A program made the translations under genes and the position numbers. This document shows, piece after piece, positions 32,819 through 44,351 of a stretch of DNA of 64,000 nt. The stretch is from assembly GCA_036426205.1 (NCBI GenBank), contig WSYH01002498.1:1-64000 (forward strand). The letters run 5' to 3'. Below the pieces are notes generated by a model. It did no database searches. It was not told where the DNA came from and worked only from the letters and a program-made list of their open reading frames with translations. Source of the DNA: Ascaphus truei. Lineage: Eukaryota > Chordata > Amphibia > Anura > Ascaphidae. Each line of letters starts with the position of its first letter. Positions within the stretch are counted from its first letter, which is position 1.

Positions 32819-33821
32819 GCACAAAAGATGGAGGCACAGTTTTAGATGCAATAGAGATTGCTGAGGCTTTACTCCATGCTTAGAGAAGACCAAGTTACAT
32901 TTCGGGGGGGATAGCCCCTTCCTCAGAGAGTTGCTACCTGTATAATGTGTGTACCCTTGTGGACTCCCTTAAATAACCCCACAGTGCTCACCACCTGTGA
33001 CCCATCACCAGCCTATAATGAAGAGACTGCAATACTGCTACCGGAGCAAATCAAGGCCGGCGCCATCGCCGTGACGTCACAGGGTGCGCAAAGTCCTCGC
33101 TGCGCATGTGCAATGACGTCACTCCGTCTGCAGTCAGCACAGCCGACGTTGCCTAGCAGCAGGGGAAACATAGACCTACGTGCATCACGGAGGACACTCA
33201 AGTTGCAGCCTGAACCACTGGTCACTCTTTCTCTAATGTCCAGGTTCTGGCATGAACTCCTCCAGTACTAAAGTGTCCTGATACTAGATGAATAGTACAA
33301 TGACCCCCTGTCATGTAATACTCACATCTAATGATCAAGACATGGTGTCATTGTACGATTCATCTAGTATCAGGACATTTCCTACTGGAGGCGATCATGC
33401 CAGAAACTGTGGACATTGGAGAAGAAGTAAGACGCCATTCAGGCTGCATCTTGAGCGTCCTCCATGACACATGTATGTTTATGTGTCCTCTTCGGTTATG
33501 CAACGTCGGCTGTGCTGCCTGTAAATGGAGTGATGTCATCACGCATGCGCAATGAGGACCTTGCACACCATGTGATGTCATGGCGTCAGCAGTATGCAGT
33601 ATTGCAGTCTCTATGCATTAGAAATTGGTGATGGGTCACAGCTGGTTAGTACTCCGGGGGTATTTAAGGGAGTACACAAGGGTACAAACATTTACACCGG
33701 TGGCAACTATCTGAGGAATGGGCTGCATCCCCCAAAACGTAATTTGGTCTGCTACAACCTTGGAGTAAAGCCTCAGCAATCTTTTTGCCACTAAAAATGT
33801 GTGCCTCCATCTTTTGTGTGT
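32819..33821. repeat. One-kb foldback element with two decayed hammerhead-like arms
   Basis: Arms 32819-33307 and 33345-33821 are imperfect reverse complements (about 75-80% by eye) around a centre of about 37 bp. Outer ends: gcacaaaagatggaggcaca / tgtgcctccatcttttgtg. Each arm carries ctgagga, a G-rich/C-rich stem and a gaaatgta or aaaacgtaa string, similar to a hammerhead core with a changed box I. GC-rich inner parts contain tgacgtca sites. Probably two Penelope-like termini in tail-to-tail arrangement. Confidence 0.7.
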
Positions 33822-34164
33822 TGTTCTATGTCTGTGCCCTCGGTTGGAACATTGGTGCTTTGATGGGTTAGCCGGCACCAGGACTTATATACTGATCACT
33901 TGTTTGGCAATTGGTGTGCCTCTGTCTATCTGTATATTGCAACTACATCATGAGGGCCGTTGCTCCTGCGCCTGGAGCCCTTATTACGTACCCTGTATTT
34001 CATACCTTTTGTGCATTTTCTAAGTCAGATCGTTATTCTGCTGTGAACACTTCAGGTAACGATCATGTGATCACTTTGGAACAATCACAAGATCGTGACT
34101 TGCCGGAGGGGCATGGCCGCGTGGTACCGCCCGTGCTCTAGCACAGTTAAATACCCGTCGTAGG

Positions 34165-34274
34165 AATAAATTGGGATGATGCTTTTGCAGGGAAAATGTA
34201 GAAGATAAATGGGCAGTCTTTAAAACATTGTTAGAAAAGCACATTTATCAGTGTATACCCTTGGGTAATAAGTA
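34165..34274 (+). pseudogene. CR1 LINE fragment, left part (split by LTR element)
   Basis: The + strand gives KWAVFKTLLEKHIYQCIPLG-like sequence from CR1 ORF2. It ends at agta (34271-34274), which is the target duplication of the inserted LTR element. The continuation is at 38103. Confidence 0.75.
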
Positions 34275-35089
34275 TGTAACGGGTTTTCTGTATGGCCTGA
34301 TACCCCCAATCTGATATTGGCCCATGTGGTCTAACCAACCCCCATAACATGGTCGTGTCTGGTGGTGCACCTTTTGGCAACAGGACTCCTGAGTCTCCCG
34401 GATGATGGTATATGGGGATTGTCAACACAGACAGGCAGCTGAAGTAGTGTGTGCGAGTCCTACCTATATTCAGTGCAGCGCCTCCACCTCATCAGGATCC
34501 CTGCGTCCGCATGGGGATGGTTCTGATGAGGAACTCCTCTGTGGTGCCTTCCTCTGCAGAGTAATTCCAGACTCATACATGAGGGTATCTTTTATCAAGG
34601 ACATCTTTATTGATCTTGTATGGGCAAGCTTTCCCTCACAGCTAGCAGCTCAGCCGCTCATCTCTCTGCTGCACTCCATTAGGAAGGTTCCTTCTCCTCT
34701 AATAGAGTTGCTTTCCACCTCTCCCCTCAAGGAGATTCACCAGCTTGTCTGTCTGCTTTGAGCTGCACAGACTCAAAGCTCTTGCATCAGACACTGCAAT
34801 ACTGTTGCAGACCTCCACATGCCTCTCACTGAACAGAGTCAGAACACCAACAGGACTGAACTACTAACTTTAGGCAGTTCTGTGTCTTATATCACCTCAG
34901 GAACAGGCACATCTCTGATGTCACTAATCGTGGACACACAGCATGTTGTCACTTCCTTTGGGACATATGACACCTCACCAGGGTTTGAGGGCAAACCTAC
35001 ATGATTATTGCTGGCAATCCTGCATACTTACCAGGTTTACTGCCAGCATGAGAAAGAGATATGTACACCAATTTTACACATGGCTACAT
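34275..35089 (-). repeat. 3' LTR of non-autonomous LTR element
   Basis: About 815 bp, about 90% alike to 37301-38102. On the minus strand it begins TGTAGCCATGTG at 35089, right after a polypurine tract (CCAGGGGGAGAA, 35090-35101), and ends ...CCCGTTACA at 34275. Flanked by agta. Confidence 0.85.
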
Positions 35090-37300
35090 TCTCCCCCTGG
35101 TGGAACCCAACGCCCCCGCTGGGATCTAAATTTGCGGAACCTTCCTTTCAGGTAGCACTGCAAAACATTACAATATATTATTATAGTACATATCTTTTCA
35201 TCATAACATAATAACAGATACATCCTAACTTTAGATGATGTATAACAACCAGGATTATTCCCTGATGGAGTATCCATTACTGGTACTACCATACCCTTTT
35301 AAGGTGGCCTACGCACAGCATGGTCCACTGGGTTTAGAGCAGCAATGCTGTAACACTCTGGGTGACATACTGGACACCCACAATCAGCCCATAATTCTGG
35401 CATGGATGCTAGTGGACTGAGAGGATCATGCCCATACACTTCCTTAAGGCACTTCCTGGAAATGTAAGACACCTTTTCTTGATTATACCACTTCTCGTCT
35501 GACACTTCAGGATCCCAATACCCTAGGGAGCTATCAGTATCCCAATTTACCTCGTCTGATCCTTCCTCATCAGTGGAACCCATTTCGAACTCAATTTCTC
35601 CCTCCCATGGATGGTGAAAATAAAGTAACAACTTTTGGCGATCCCTGGCAACTCTTGCTGACACTGGTGGTACATAGGGGGTTCCCCGGGCAATAGGCAC
35701 AATACGAGCGACATTACCTAAATCCCCAGATGAAGCTCCTAATGTCCCTGTGGACCTAGAATTGGACCCAAGTCTCTTAGGCTTAAACCTTACACTAACA
35801 GTACTATTGTTATCATTAGTGCTGGATGTCATTCTTTGCATAGACATTTCCCCTCCCGACCCATCATCAGATGTAAAGCACTCGCCCCAGTCCAAGTTTT
35901 CCCCAGTCCGCTCTTCAGAAGTGACTCGGGACTCCCCAGACAACCCTCGGCTAGACTGGGACCCACATGAGAAAGTGACAGGGGCAGAGTTTTTAACATG
36001 GCCGGGAGTTGGGCATAGGGAAACACTGCCGGCATCCGCGGGGCTACGACTCGCAACTTGTCGCTACCTTGCCCAGTGCCATCGGAATGGCCTTCCGGTT
36101 CACCCGTGTCCTTGTTCCCAGGCTTCCGCAGGGCCTGCCGGCTCTTCCCGGATCCAGGCGACCTGGTACAGCTGCTCGGTCGCGAGGACGCAGCCATCTT
36201 CCATCCGGTTCCGCTGTGCCCACCGGAAATGATGTCATGGATCTCGCTGGACTCGTCGCCATCTTGCGTTGGGTTCCCCACCGGAACCTCTTCCTCCAGA
36301 ACGACATCCGCCGCCGGAAGTGATGGTTCTGCTCTCCGCTCCGCCCGGGCCTGGTCTAGGCCTCTCTCCTCCATTGCCACCACCGGCGCCTGAGAAGGGC
36401 AAGGGTGTCTCTTACCGCTCCGTCGGCTCGGGGTGGTTCTTCCTCCGCCATCGGATCCGCTAGTCACCATGGCCGTGGGACTCCGCCTCTCCGGTTGCCG
36501 CTGTACTGGCGACACTCGACTCCGCTCACCAGCGACACAGGTAAGTGCCCCTAGATCCTAGACAGGACAAAAACGGCGCGGCCACAGCCTTGGCGCCACT
36601 CCACAGCAGGCTCGCAAAAGTCGTTTCCGTAGCTTGCTCTTCACCCGCACACACGCCATGCGCTCTCTCCATCGGCCTCCGTCCGTCATGTTGGACCTTC
36701 CGCACCGCGCGGATCCTCCATTCTTGCGGTCGCCATTTGGTTACTGTATATGTTTTTATTGTACATGGTGCTCCTCTCTGTGGGGCAGCTGCCACACCGA
36801 TACAATAAAGACTGCCTTGTGCACCACCTTGTGTACCTAATGTAGATCTGACTCGTGTTTGCACTACCTCAGGCTAGGCTCACTCTTTCTGTGTCTGCTG
36901 TATCTCCTTCCTCCCAGTCTGTGCTCCCTTCGGTAAGTGGTCTGGAATGGGCTAGAGTACTCTGGCTCTTCCATGCAGTACTTGGGCGTCTACCTACTGT
37001 TGGCTAGCCTAGCGCAGACCCTGTCCAGAATTCCTGACCTCGTTAATGGGCTATCCCTTCAGGCATCCTACCACTAGCACTACCTGAAGGTGACTAGGAC
37101 AGCTATAGCCCCTCTCCAAACCCCCAACTCCTCTCAGGCCCCTAGGTCGTCCCTGCGAGCTGACAATACTCCATCAGCCCCCTGACTACCCCTAGGCTCC
37201 GTCCCAAGACAGCACTGACTGGCAGCATACACTCTCCTGTTTCCCAGTGTGCCTAGCAAAAGCCTGTCCTGTTGACAGGTATCTCAACAGCGCCTCCAAA
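35090..37300 (-). pseudogene. Internal region of LTR element with unidentified gag-like frame
   Basis: On the minus strand an open frame at 36515-35829 (228 residues, rich in Ser, Pro, Arg, Glu) overlaps a second frame at 35943-35299 (214 residues, acidic, with a CGCPVCHPECYS cysteine cluster). They may be one gag-like gene with a frameshift near 35900. No protease, RT or integrase motif was seen, and the internal region is only 2.2 kb, so the element would rely on enzymes from a partner. The putative primer-binding stretch TTTGGAGGCGCTG follows the 5' LTR. I do not recognise the family. Confidence 0.55.
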
Positions 37301-38102
37301 TATAATGGGTTTTCTGTATGGCCTGACCCCCCCAATCTGATATTGGCCCATGTGGCCTAACCAACCCCCATTACATGGTCGTGTCTGGTGGTGCACCTGT
37401 TGGCAACAGGACTCCTGAGTCTCCCGCATGATGGTATATGGGGATTGTCAACCCAGACAGGCAGCTGAGGTAGTGTGTGCGAGTCCTACCTATATTCAGT
37501 GCAGCGCCTCCACCTCATCAGGATCCCTGTGTCCGCATGGGGATGATTCTGATGATGAACTCCTCTGTGGTGCCTTCCTCTGCAGAGTAATTCAAGATCA
37601 TACATGAGGGTATCTTTTATCAAGGACATCTTTATTGTCTTGTATGGGCAAGCTTTCCCTACAGCTAGCAGCTCAGCCGCCATCCTCTCTGTGCACTCCA
37701 TTAGGAAGTTCCTTCTCCTCAATAGATGCTTTTCCACCTCTCCCTCAAGGAGATTCACCAGCTTGTTGTCTGCTTTGAGCTGCACAGACTCAAAGTCTTG
37801 CATCAGACACTGCAATACTGTTGCAGACCTCCACATGCCTCTCAATGAACAGAGTCAGAACACCAACAGGACTGAACTACTAACTTTAGAGTTCTGTGTC
37901 TTATATCACCTCAGGAACAGGCACATCTCTGATGTCACTAATCGTGGACACACAGCATTTGTCACTTTCCTTTGGGAACATATGACACCTCACCAGGGTT
38001 TGAGGGCAAACCTACATGATTGTTGCTGGCAATCCTGCATACTTACCAGGTTTACTGCCAGCATGAGAAAGAGATATGTACACCAATTTACACATGGCTA
38101 CA
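37301..38102 (-). repeat. 5' LTR of non-autonomous LTR element
   Basis: Matches 34275-35089. Its outer end (minus-strand TGTAGCC) is at 38102, followed by agta (38103-38106), the second copy of the 4-bp target duplication. Its inner end reads ATTATA where the other LTR has GTTACA, so the terminal CA is mutated. Confidence 0.85.
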
Positions 38103-40010
38103 AGTATAAAATAAATAAGTCAAAACCAATGTGGCTAAATAAACAGGTAGGGGAGGAAATGGACAAGAAGAGGGAGGCGTTTAGATTCTTTAAGTCAGAA
38201 GGGACGGAGACATTGTATCAGAATTATAAGGAATGTAACAAAAATTGCAAAAGGGCAATCAAATTATCAAAAATGGATAATGAAAAAAGAATTGCAATAG
38301 AAAGTAAGGTCAACCCTAAAAAGTTCTTTAAGTACCTTAATAACAAAAAAATTGAAAATAAAATATAAGACTCTTTCAGTGTGAGATGGGCAGACAGATT
38401 ATTGGAGATAAGGGAAAACAAATTCTTTGCCTCTGTGTTTACCAGGGAAGAATCAAATTCAATAGTAGTGCCGCAGGAGGAATCCACAAACTCCATATTA
38501 ATGATCAATTGGTTATCTGAGGAAAAAGTTCATAGGCACCCTGATAAAATTAAAGTAAATAAGGCACCTGGCCCCGATGGCATACATCCAAGAGTTCTTA
38601 AGGAGCTAAGTTCAGTAATAGCCAAATAATTATATTTAATATTCAAGGATTCCATTTCCACAGGCTCAGTACCACAAGATTGGTGTAAAGCAGATGTGGT
38701 GCCTATATTTAAAAGAGAGCTAGATCACAACTGGGGAATTACAGACCTGTATGCCTGACATCAATAGTGGGGAAGCTACTTGAAGGTTTAGTACAGGATA
38801 ATATTCAGGAATACATAATGGATAACCAAATTATTAGTAATAGTCAGCATGGATTTATGAAGGATAGATCATGCCAAACTAACCTTATTTGTTTCTTTGA
38901 GGAGGTAAGTAGAAATTTAGACTAGGGTAATGCAGTTGATGTGGTAAACTTAGAATTTGCAAAGACTTTTGATACGGTTTCACACAAGAGGTTAGTGTAC
39001 AAAATAAAGTAAATTGGACTAAAAATGTTTCCACCTCGATTGAAAACTGGATAAAGGACAGACAACAGAGGGTTGTCATAAATGGAATTTTTTCAGATTG
39101 AGTTAAAGTCGTGAGTGGAGTACCTCAGTGATTGGTACTGGGGCCCCTGCTTTTAACTTGTTTATTAATTACCTTGAGGTTGGCATAGAGAGCAAAGTCT
39201 CCATCTTTGCTGATGACACTAAATTGTGTAAGGTAGCAGAATCAGAGCAGGATGTAATTTCTCTCCAGAAGGACATGGATAGACTTGAAACTTGGGCAGG
39301 TAAATGGCAGATTAGGTTTAATACTGATAAATGTAAGGTTATGCATTTGGGAAACAAGAATAAACAGGCGACTTACAAATTAAATGGGGATAAATTAGAG
39401 AATCCTTGATGGAGAAGAATTTAGGAGTGCATGTAGACAGCAGGCTTAGCAATAGTGCCCAATGTCATGCAGTAGCTGCAAAGGCAAACAAGATCTTATC
39501 TTGCATCAAACGGGCAATGGATGGAAGGGAAGTAAACATAATTATGCCACTTTATAAAGCATTAGTATGACCACACCTCGAATATGGAGTACAATTTTGT
39601 GCACCATTCCTTAGAAAATATATTATGGAACTAGAGAGAGTGCAAAGAAGAGCCACCAAGTTAATAAAGGGGATGGACAATCTAACTTATGAGGAGAGGC
39701 TAGCTAAATAAGATTTATTTACATTAGAAAAGAGGCGTCTAAGAGGGGATATGATAACTATGTACAAATATATTCAGGAATAATACAAGAAGCTTTCAAA
39801 AGAACTATTCATCCCACGGGCAGTACAAAGGACTCGGGGCCATCCCTTAAGGTTGGAGGAAAAGAGATATCACCAGCAACAAAGGAAAGGGTTCTTTACA
39901 GTAAGGGCAGTTAAAATGTGGAATTCATTAGCCCTGTAGACTGTGATGGCAGATACAATAGTTATGTTCAAAAAAAGTTGGACTTTTTAGAAAGGAAAGA
40001 TATACAGGGA
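38103..40010 (+). pseudogene. CR1 LINE fragment, right part: RT to 3' end
   Basis: Resumes the CR1 frame at the LTR junction: YKINKSKPMWLNKQVGEEMD, then LEIRENKFFASVF, NKAPGPDGIHPRVLKELS, FMKDRSCQTNLICFFEEV, a palm block with TLEFAKTFDTVSHK, SIFADDTKLCKV (catalytic block), WQIRFNTDKCKVMHLG, and [21 protein letters not shown]. Stops (for example after IENKI at 38366) and frameshifts show it is dead. The end is near the atatacagggata phrase at 40005. Confidence 0.9.
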
Positions 40011-40014
40011 TATA

Positions 40015-40450
40015 CCTCTACCTCTACGCGTTTCGCCGTTGAGGTAGAGTGTCCAGTCAACCAATCTCCAGAAGGAAGATCGAGAACGCGCCCTCATCAC
40101 AAAGCCCGGAAGTGACGTGGACTACCGGCGTGGATGCAGGAGCGTTCCAAAGCAGCAGAGATCCATACAGGACACAGGGAGATCGCGACCCACTGTTTAC
40201 CCACTACCCGCTGCTGATAACGCTGTCTTTGACCATCCTAAGTGTAAGCCTCCATTTGCAGTATGTTTTAAGAATATATTTTTGCTGTCTACACTATTTG
40301 GCCTTTCTCCTTTTTCCTGGAGATCAGTTGCTGGGACTTGCTGCACATACACCAGGGAACATCCAATGCTCTAAGTTGGATGACTGCTCCTTTTTTGCTA
40401 CCCCCATGTGAGTAGCCATTTGTGAGCCTGCCTCATTACTAACACATTAT
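40015..40450 (+). repeat. Penelope-like terminus with broken hammerhead
   Basis: The minus strand has TCTACCTC ... GGCGAAACGCGTAGAGGTAGA at about 40055-40013: stem I arms, box II and the GUA cleavage site are present, but box I (CUGAUGA) and the first half of stem II are missing. GC-rich leader-like sequence follows on the + strand. No coding region. Confidence 0.5.
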
Positions 40451-40699
40451 TTCACGACATTGCTATACTATGTGATGTTTTTTTATTTTACATGGCTGCA
40501 AGCTGCGCTCCTCTGGTCTTTTTTGGAAGAATATATCACCTAACCCCTTACCCTAAAAATCCAGACATTAACCCCCTTACCCTAAAAACCTTAACCCCGA
40601 CCCTCCTTTCATCTCAAACCATGCTACGAGTTGTTGTCTTGACACCCTCCAAGTCTGCACACATTTATCGGGACAGTGATTGGGAGGTGAGGAGGAGAT

Positions 40700-40703
40700 G
40701 ATG

Positions 40704-40740
<37 letters not shown>

Positions 40741-40756
40741 CAACAACAACAACAAC
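40700..40756 (+). repeat. (AAT)n(AAC)n microsatellite at LINE 3' end
   Basis: Twelve or so aat units then seven or so aac units on the + strand. LINE-2 family elements commonly end in such simple repeats. Confidence 0.9.
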
Positions 40757-40979
40757 AGCAACTTTATTTATATAGCACTTTCCTCCCAATGGGAGTCAAA
40801 GCTTCACAGTTACAAAAAGTAGAAAACATTTTAGGTTATAAACGAGACCAAACACAAGGGAAGATACAATACAGGATGGGACAGTGCTGTAGCTATTCAA
40901 TGCCGGACAGGTTGTGGTTCATGAATTAAATGCCTGGGTAAGCAGGTAGGTCCTGAGCCTGTGTTTATAGATTCCCAGG

Positions 40980-41141
40980 TCTCTCGGACTGTACGAGGCA
41001 GACGGTCCCAGAGAGGGGGTCTCTCGGACTGTACGAGGCAGACGGTCCCAGAGAGTGGGGTCTCTCGGACTGTACGAGGCAGACGGTCCCAGAGAGGGGG
41101 TCTCTCGGACTGTACGAGGAAGACGGTCCCAGAGAGTGGGA
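40980..41141 (-). repeat. 40/41-bp tandem repeat inside LINE coding region
   Basis: Four copies of a unit starting ctctcggactgtacgaggc at 40981, 41021, 41062 and 41102. It amplifies the LINE block coding for LWDRLPRTVRE. Periods 40-41-40 break the frame between copies. Confidence 0.92.
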
Positions 41142-41643
41142 GCAGCGTGGCTAAGAGCTCGGGGCCCAAAGGAAGTCACAGAGATTATGGGAACTGTTAA
41201 GAGTCCTTCATCTGCAGATGGAAGTGAGGGAACAGGAGTGCAGGGAACTAGAAGCTCTCTCAGATAGCTGGGAGCCTGGTCATGTAGGGCTTTCAATGTC
41301 AACAAGACAATCTTTAATTAAATTCGCCATTTTACAGGCAGCCAGTGCAGAGAATGGGGAACAGGCGTCATGTGACGAGAATGGGCCTGAGTAGTTAACA
41401 ACATGACCGCAGTGTTCTGCACCAGCTGCAGGGGGCGCGGATCTATTTCAGAAGACCTAGGTAGAGTGCACTGCAGTAGTCCAGGCGTGAGAGGATGCGG
41501 CCTTGTCCCTCCTCATCTTGGCTTTTCTTTATCCTCTTCCAATCTCCTGCTTGTCTGGCAACTGAGACGGGCAAGAGACAGCGAGGACAGAGGCAGGTGA
41601 GACTTGGGCTCCCCTCTTCGTTGAGGCCCATTTCCCAGATAAC

Positions 41644-41648
41644 GGGGG
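41644..41648. repeat. Target-site duplication of solo LTR, left
   Basis: ggggg, repeated at 42275-42279. Confidence 0.7.
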
Positions 41649-42274
41649 TGTAATAGGGACTTACCCCTGTTAAGAAACGTGCCTCTAATCCAGCAGTGTG
41701 CTGGTTAATTGCACACCTGCAATCAACCAACCTCGCCTGCCTAATCAGAACTCTGTCAAAAAAAAGCCTGTTCTGAGACACAGGAAGAGGATTCCTGAGC
41801 TCACAATTGGAGCTGACCTAGGAAAGACAGACCAGAGGATTTCCATAGTGGACACTGGACTGACCAGAGGAACAGATGTCTTGAGCTGCAGAAGGACTGG
41901 ACTGTATGCGGATAGCAAGACAAGGGGAGCAGACCTCTATACCTGGACAGACATTGCCTTAGCACACAAAGGTGCTGACTCAGGAGAGCCGAGAGGCTTC
42001 CCCTACAGCTACAAGAAAGAGATAAGACTTTCTTATCGGACTGTTATATATTTGTATATATGTTTATATATTTGGGGCTGGTAAATAGCTTAGCTAACCA
42101 CCCAGTTAGAGAGGGCTGAGCTACATGTGTTGATATTCTCCCAAAGCGGAGATAGGTTTTTGTTTGGTTTATTTTCATATGTTTTGCTGTGTTAAAGGGA
42201 CAGGCGCAATAAAGCCTAATTTTAGTTTCACTTTAAACGGTCTCCATTGCGTACCTCTGCACACGTCTCTTACA
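41649..42274 (+). repeat. Solo LTR, 626 bp
   Basis: Starts TGTAATAGGG and ends CGTCTCTTACA, i.e. TG...CA with an inverted tgtaa/ttaca terminal pair. Flanked by ggggg on both sides. It has an AATAAA (gcaataaagcc, about 42208) and a T-rich stretch downstream, consistent with R-U5. No internal viral genes remain, so it is the product of LTR-LTR recombination. Confidence 0.8.
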
Positions 42275-42279
42275 GGGGG
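42275..42279. repeat. Target-site duplication of solo LTR, right
   Basis: ggggg, matching 41644-41648. Confidence 0.7.
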
Positions 42280-42537
42280 AAAACCCTGGAGTCGCCCTTG
42301 ACATCAAGATAAAGAAAGTGCGAAGTTTGTTTTGTCACATTGTCTGCGTCAAATGTACGAAAGTGTTTCCTGCATGTGACGCAAATTGTTGGCCAGAAAT
42401 TCTTGAGCCACCTCACACCTCGCGAATTTTATTTTATAGAAACACAAGCTAAAAAAGTGAAGCACTAAGATGACAGCTTCTCTCTCTCACATGCTTTCAC
42501 TATTAATCTTTCCTGTTTTATTTCTTCCCCCATGCAG

Positions 42538-42678
42538 CGTTTCGGAGGAACATTTGCAGGCGATCCGTGAATATTTGCATCTCCACAGCAGCAGTGATTG
42601 CGAGATGGTCCGCAATGGATCCCAGAGCCTCCCACAATTCAAGAAGCTTCTAATGACCCTCTGCACGGGGCTATACAG
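42538..42678 (+). CDS. INPP5D: INPP5D (SHIP1) exon: linker helices
   Basis: Acceptor after a pyrimidine tract (cccccatgcag), donor AG|gtaatg, 141 nt, phase 2 in and out. It encodes SEEHLQAIREYLHLHSSSD, then CEMVRNGSQSLPQFKKLLM, TLCTGLY. This aligns without gaps to the mammalian PEEHLKAIQDYL...SSLPHLKKLTTLLCKELY block. The region is the helical linker upstream of the phosphatase domain. The codons split at both ends (AG|C at entry, AG|T at exit) are both serine. Confidence 0.93.
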
Positions 42679-43140
42679 GTAATGAGAAGGGGGACTTCAT
42701 GGGACAGTCACCAAGGACAATGTCACTCTCATGTTCAACATTGAATGGGAGTCACTGTCTCTACTACACTGAAGGGGTCAACTGAGGGAAGGGCTACTAG
42801 TGCAATACTCCGCAGAGACTACTAAAGCAAAGCAAGGAATATGCTTACAGATATATCATTGGTGTATCTTGTGCATTTCGCTGGAGATGTGGCTCTGATA
42901 AGACATTGCTGTGCGGATCTCTAATAGATAGGAATTAATGAGCAACGCTTTCCCCTGCAAGTCTTTAGCAGTAAATGGCTCTAGAAGTAATTCAATAGAT
43001 CTCTCTGTAGCGTCTTGAGCTGATGAAGAGGTGTCCTGCGGGACCTCGGCACAGGATGCACTAATGAAGCCATGCTCTGCTTCTCTTAGGAAAGTTTTTC
43101 TAACGACACTGCTGTTGTTTCTTGTACTTTGTCCCATTAG

Positions 43141-43228
43141 TGAGGTCACCCACACATTGCCCACGCTGGAGTCACTGCAGACCACATTTGAGCCACAGCT
43201 GTCCCCTGGCTTCAGGCAGCGCTCACCG
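43141..43228 (+). CDS. INPP5D: INPP5D (SHIP1) exon: linker
   Basis: Acceptor gtcccattag, donor CCG|gtaagt, 88 nt, phase 2 in and phase 0 out. It encodes EVTHTLPTLESLQTTFEPQL, SPGFRQRSP, matching mammalian EVIRTLPSLESLQRLFDQQL, SPGLRPRP. The intron before it is only 462 bp, whereas the one after it is 15.2 kb and filled with repeats. Confidence 0.93.
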
Positions 43229-43844
43229 GTAAGTTCCAACATGGTCCAACTGGTTATCAACCATATGCCGTGTGTCACTAAGGTGTGATACAGAGTACAG
43301 ACTTGAATGGCAGCTTCCGCAGGATTGGGGTGTTATTATTACCTGTATTACACTGTAATGAATCTCCCACAAAGAGCCATATTCCATAAACAATGGAAAC
43401 GTTAGGGATATTGGCAGAGGTGAGATTCCAATTTCTAAGAACAGGTTCTCGCCGCAAAATAATGGGAAGGACGTGTTGCACGCCTAGCGCGGCGCAGGAG
43501 ACTTAACGAACACGCAGCGGGTCGCATTATCAGTGTATACATGCTCATTATCATTATACAGCGCGGCATGTTCATTATCAGTGTATACATACTCAGTATC
43601 ATTATACAGCGCGGTGTGTTCATTATCAGTGTATACATGCTCAGTATCATTATACAGGTATTCAGAAAGTGATTTAGACGTGCGCTTTCACAATCTATTA
43701 GTGCACGTGACAATATGTGATAAATAAATTGCATAAAAAAGTGAATTAAAAATGATGTGAAACAATAAGATTATGTCTTGATGATCAATGAAAAGCTCAC
43801 ACCCTCTAGTGGGAAAGTGTTTCCTAAATTTCCCTTCCACATGC

Positions 43845-44055
43845 ACAATCCCCCTACGTGCACACTCTCCCTTCCACGTGCACACTCCTCCTACGTGCAC
43901 ACTCTCCCTTCCACGTGCACACTCCCCCTACGTGCACACTCTCCCTTCCACGTGGACACTCTCCCTTCCACATGCACACTCCCCCTACGTGCACACTCTC
44001 CCTTCCACGTGCACACTCCCCCTTCCACGTGCACACTCCCCCTACGTGCACAGTC
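43845..44055 (+). repeat. 18-bp (36-bp higher-order) minisatellite
   Basis: Alternating units cctacgtgcacactctcc and cttccacgtgcacactcc. Every unit contains tacgtgca or cacgtgca, giving a dense row of ACGTG (E-box/HRE-like) cores. Open frames on both strands result from the period being a multiple of three. Confidence 0.9.
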
Positions 44056-44351
44056 TCCTTGCGTGTGCACAAACGTATGTTCTATATGGGACAGACATAG
44101 GCTGGGCTCTTTTATATGTCCTACTTACAATGTTTACAAATCAAAACAGCAGCTCCCCCAGACTGTGGCAGAATCTTCCTGCGGTAGGTGTGCAGGTTTG
44201 TACGATGTTTACCCCGCGGGAGGGGAATCTAGCAGTGATAGCGTGCAGCCCGCGCGTCTCTGCCATATCCTAGTTGTCATTTCATCTTGAATTTATATAA
44301 ATTAGTATCTTCCATAGGATGTGATTTTTTTTTTTTTAGTACTAAGGGCAG

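Larger units (their letters stand above)
40699..41643 (-). pseudogene. L2-type LINE, RT C-terminus and 3' UTR
   Basis: The minus strand gives ILSRLDYCSALYLGL (about 41490-41450) and then TLKALHDQAPSYLRELLVP, FGPRALSHAAPTLWDRLPRT, the hallmark C-terminal blocks of L2/Rex-type LINEs. The 3' end is the AAC/AAT microsatellite at 40700-40756. The LWDRLPRTVRE block is tandemly repeated (see 40980-41141). It is interrupted at 41644 by a solo LTR. Confidence 0.85.

Noticed and set aside
36058..36515. Host gene on either strand in the GC-rich stretch 35900-36900
   Set aside because: The stretch is bounded by two LTRs with a target duplication, so it is the interior of a retroelement. Plus-strand frames have no support.
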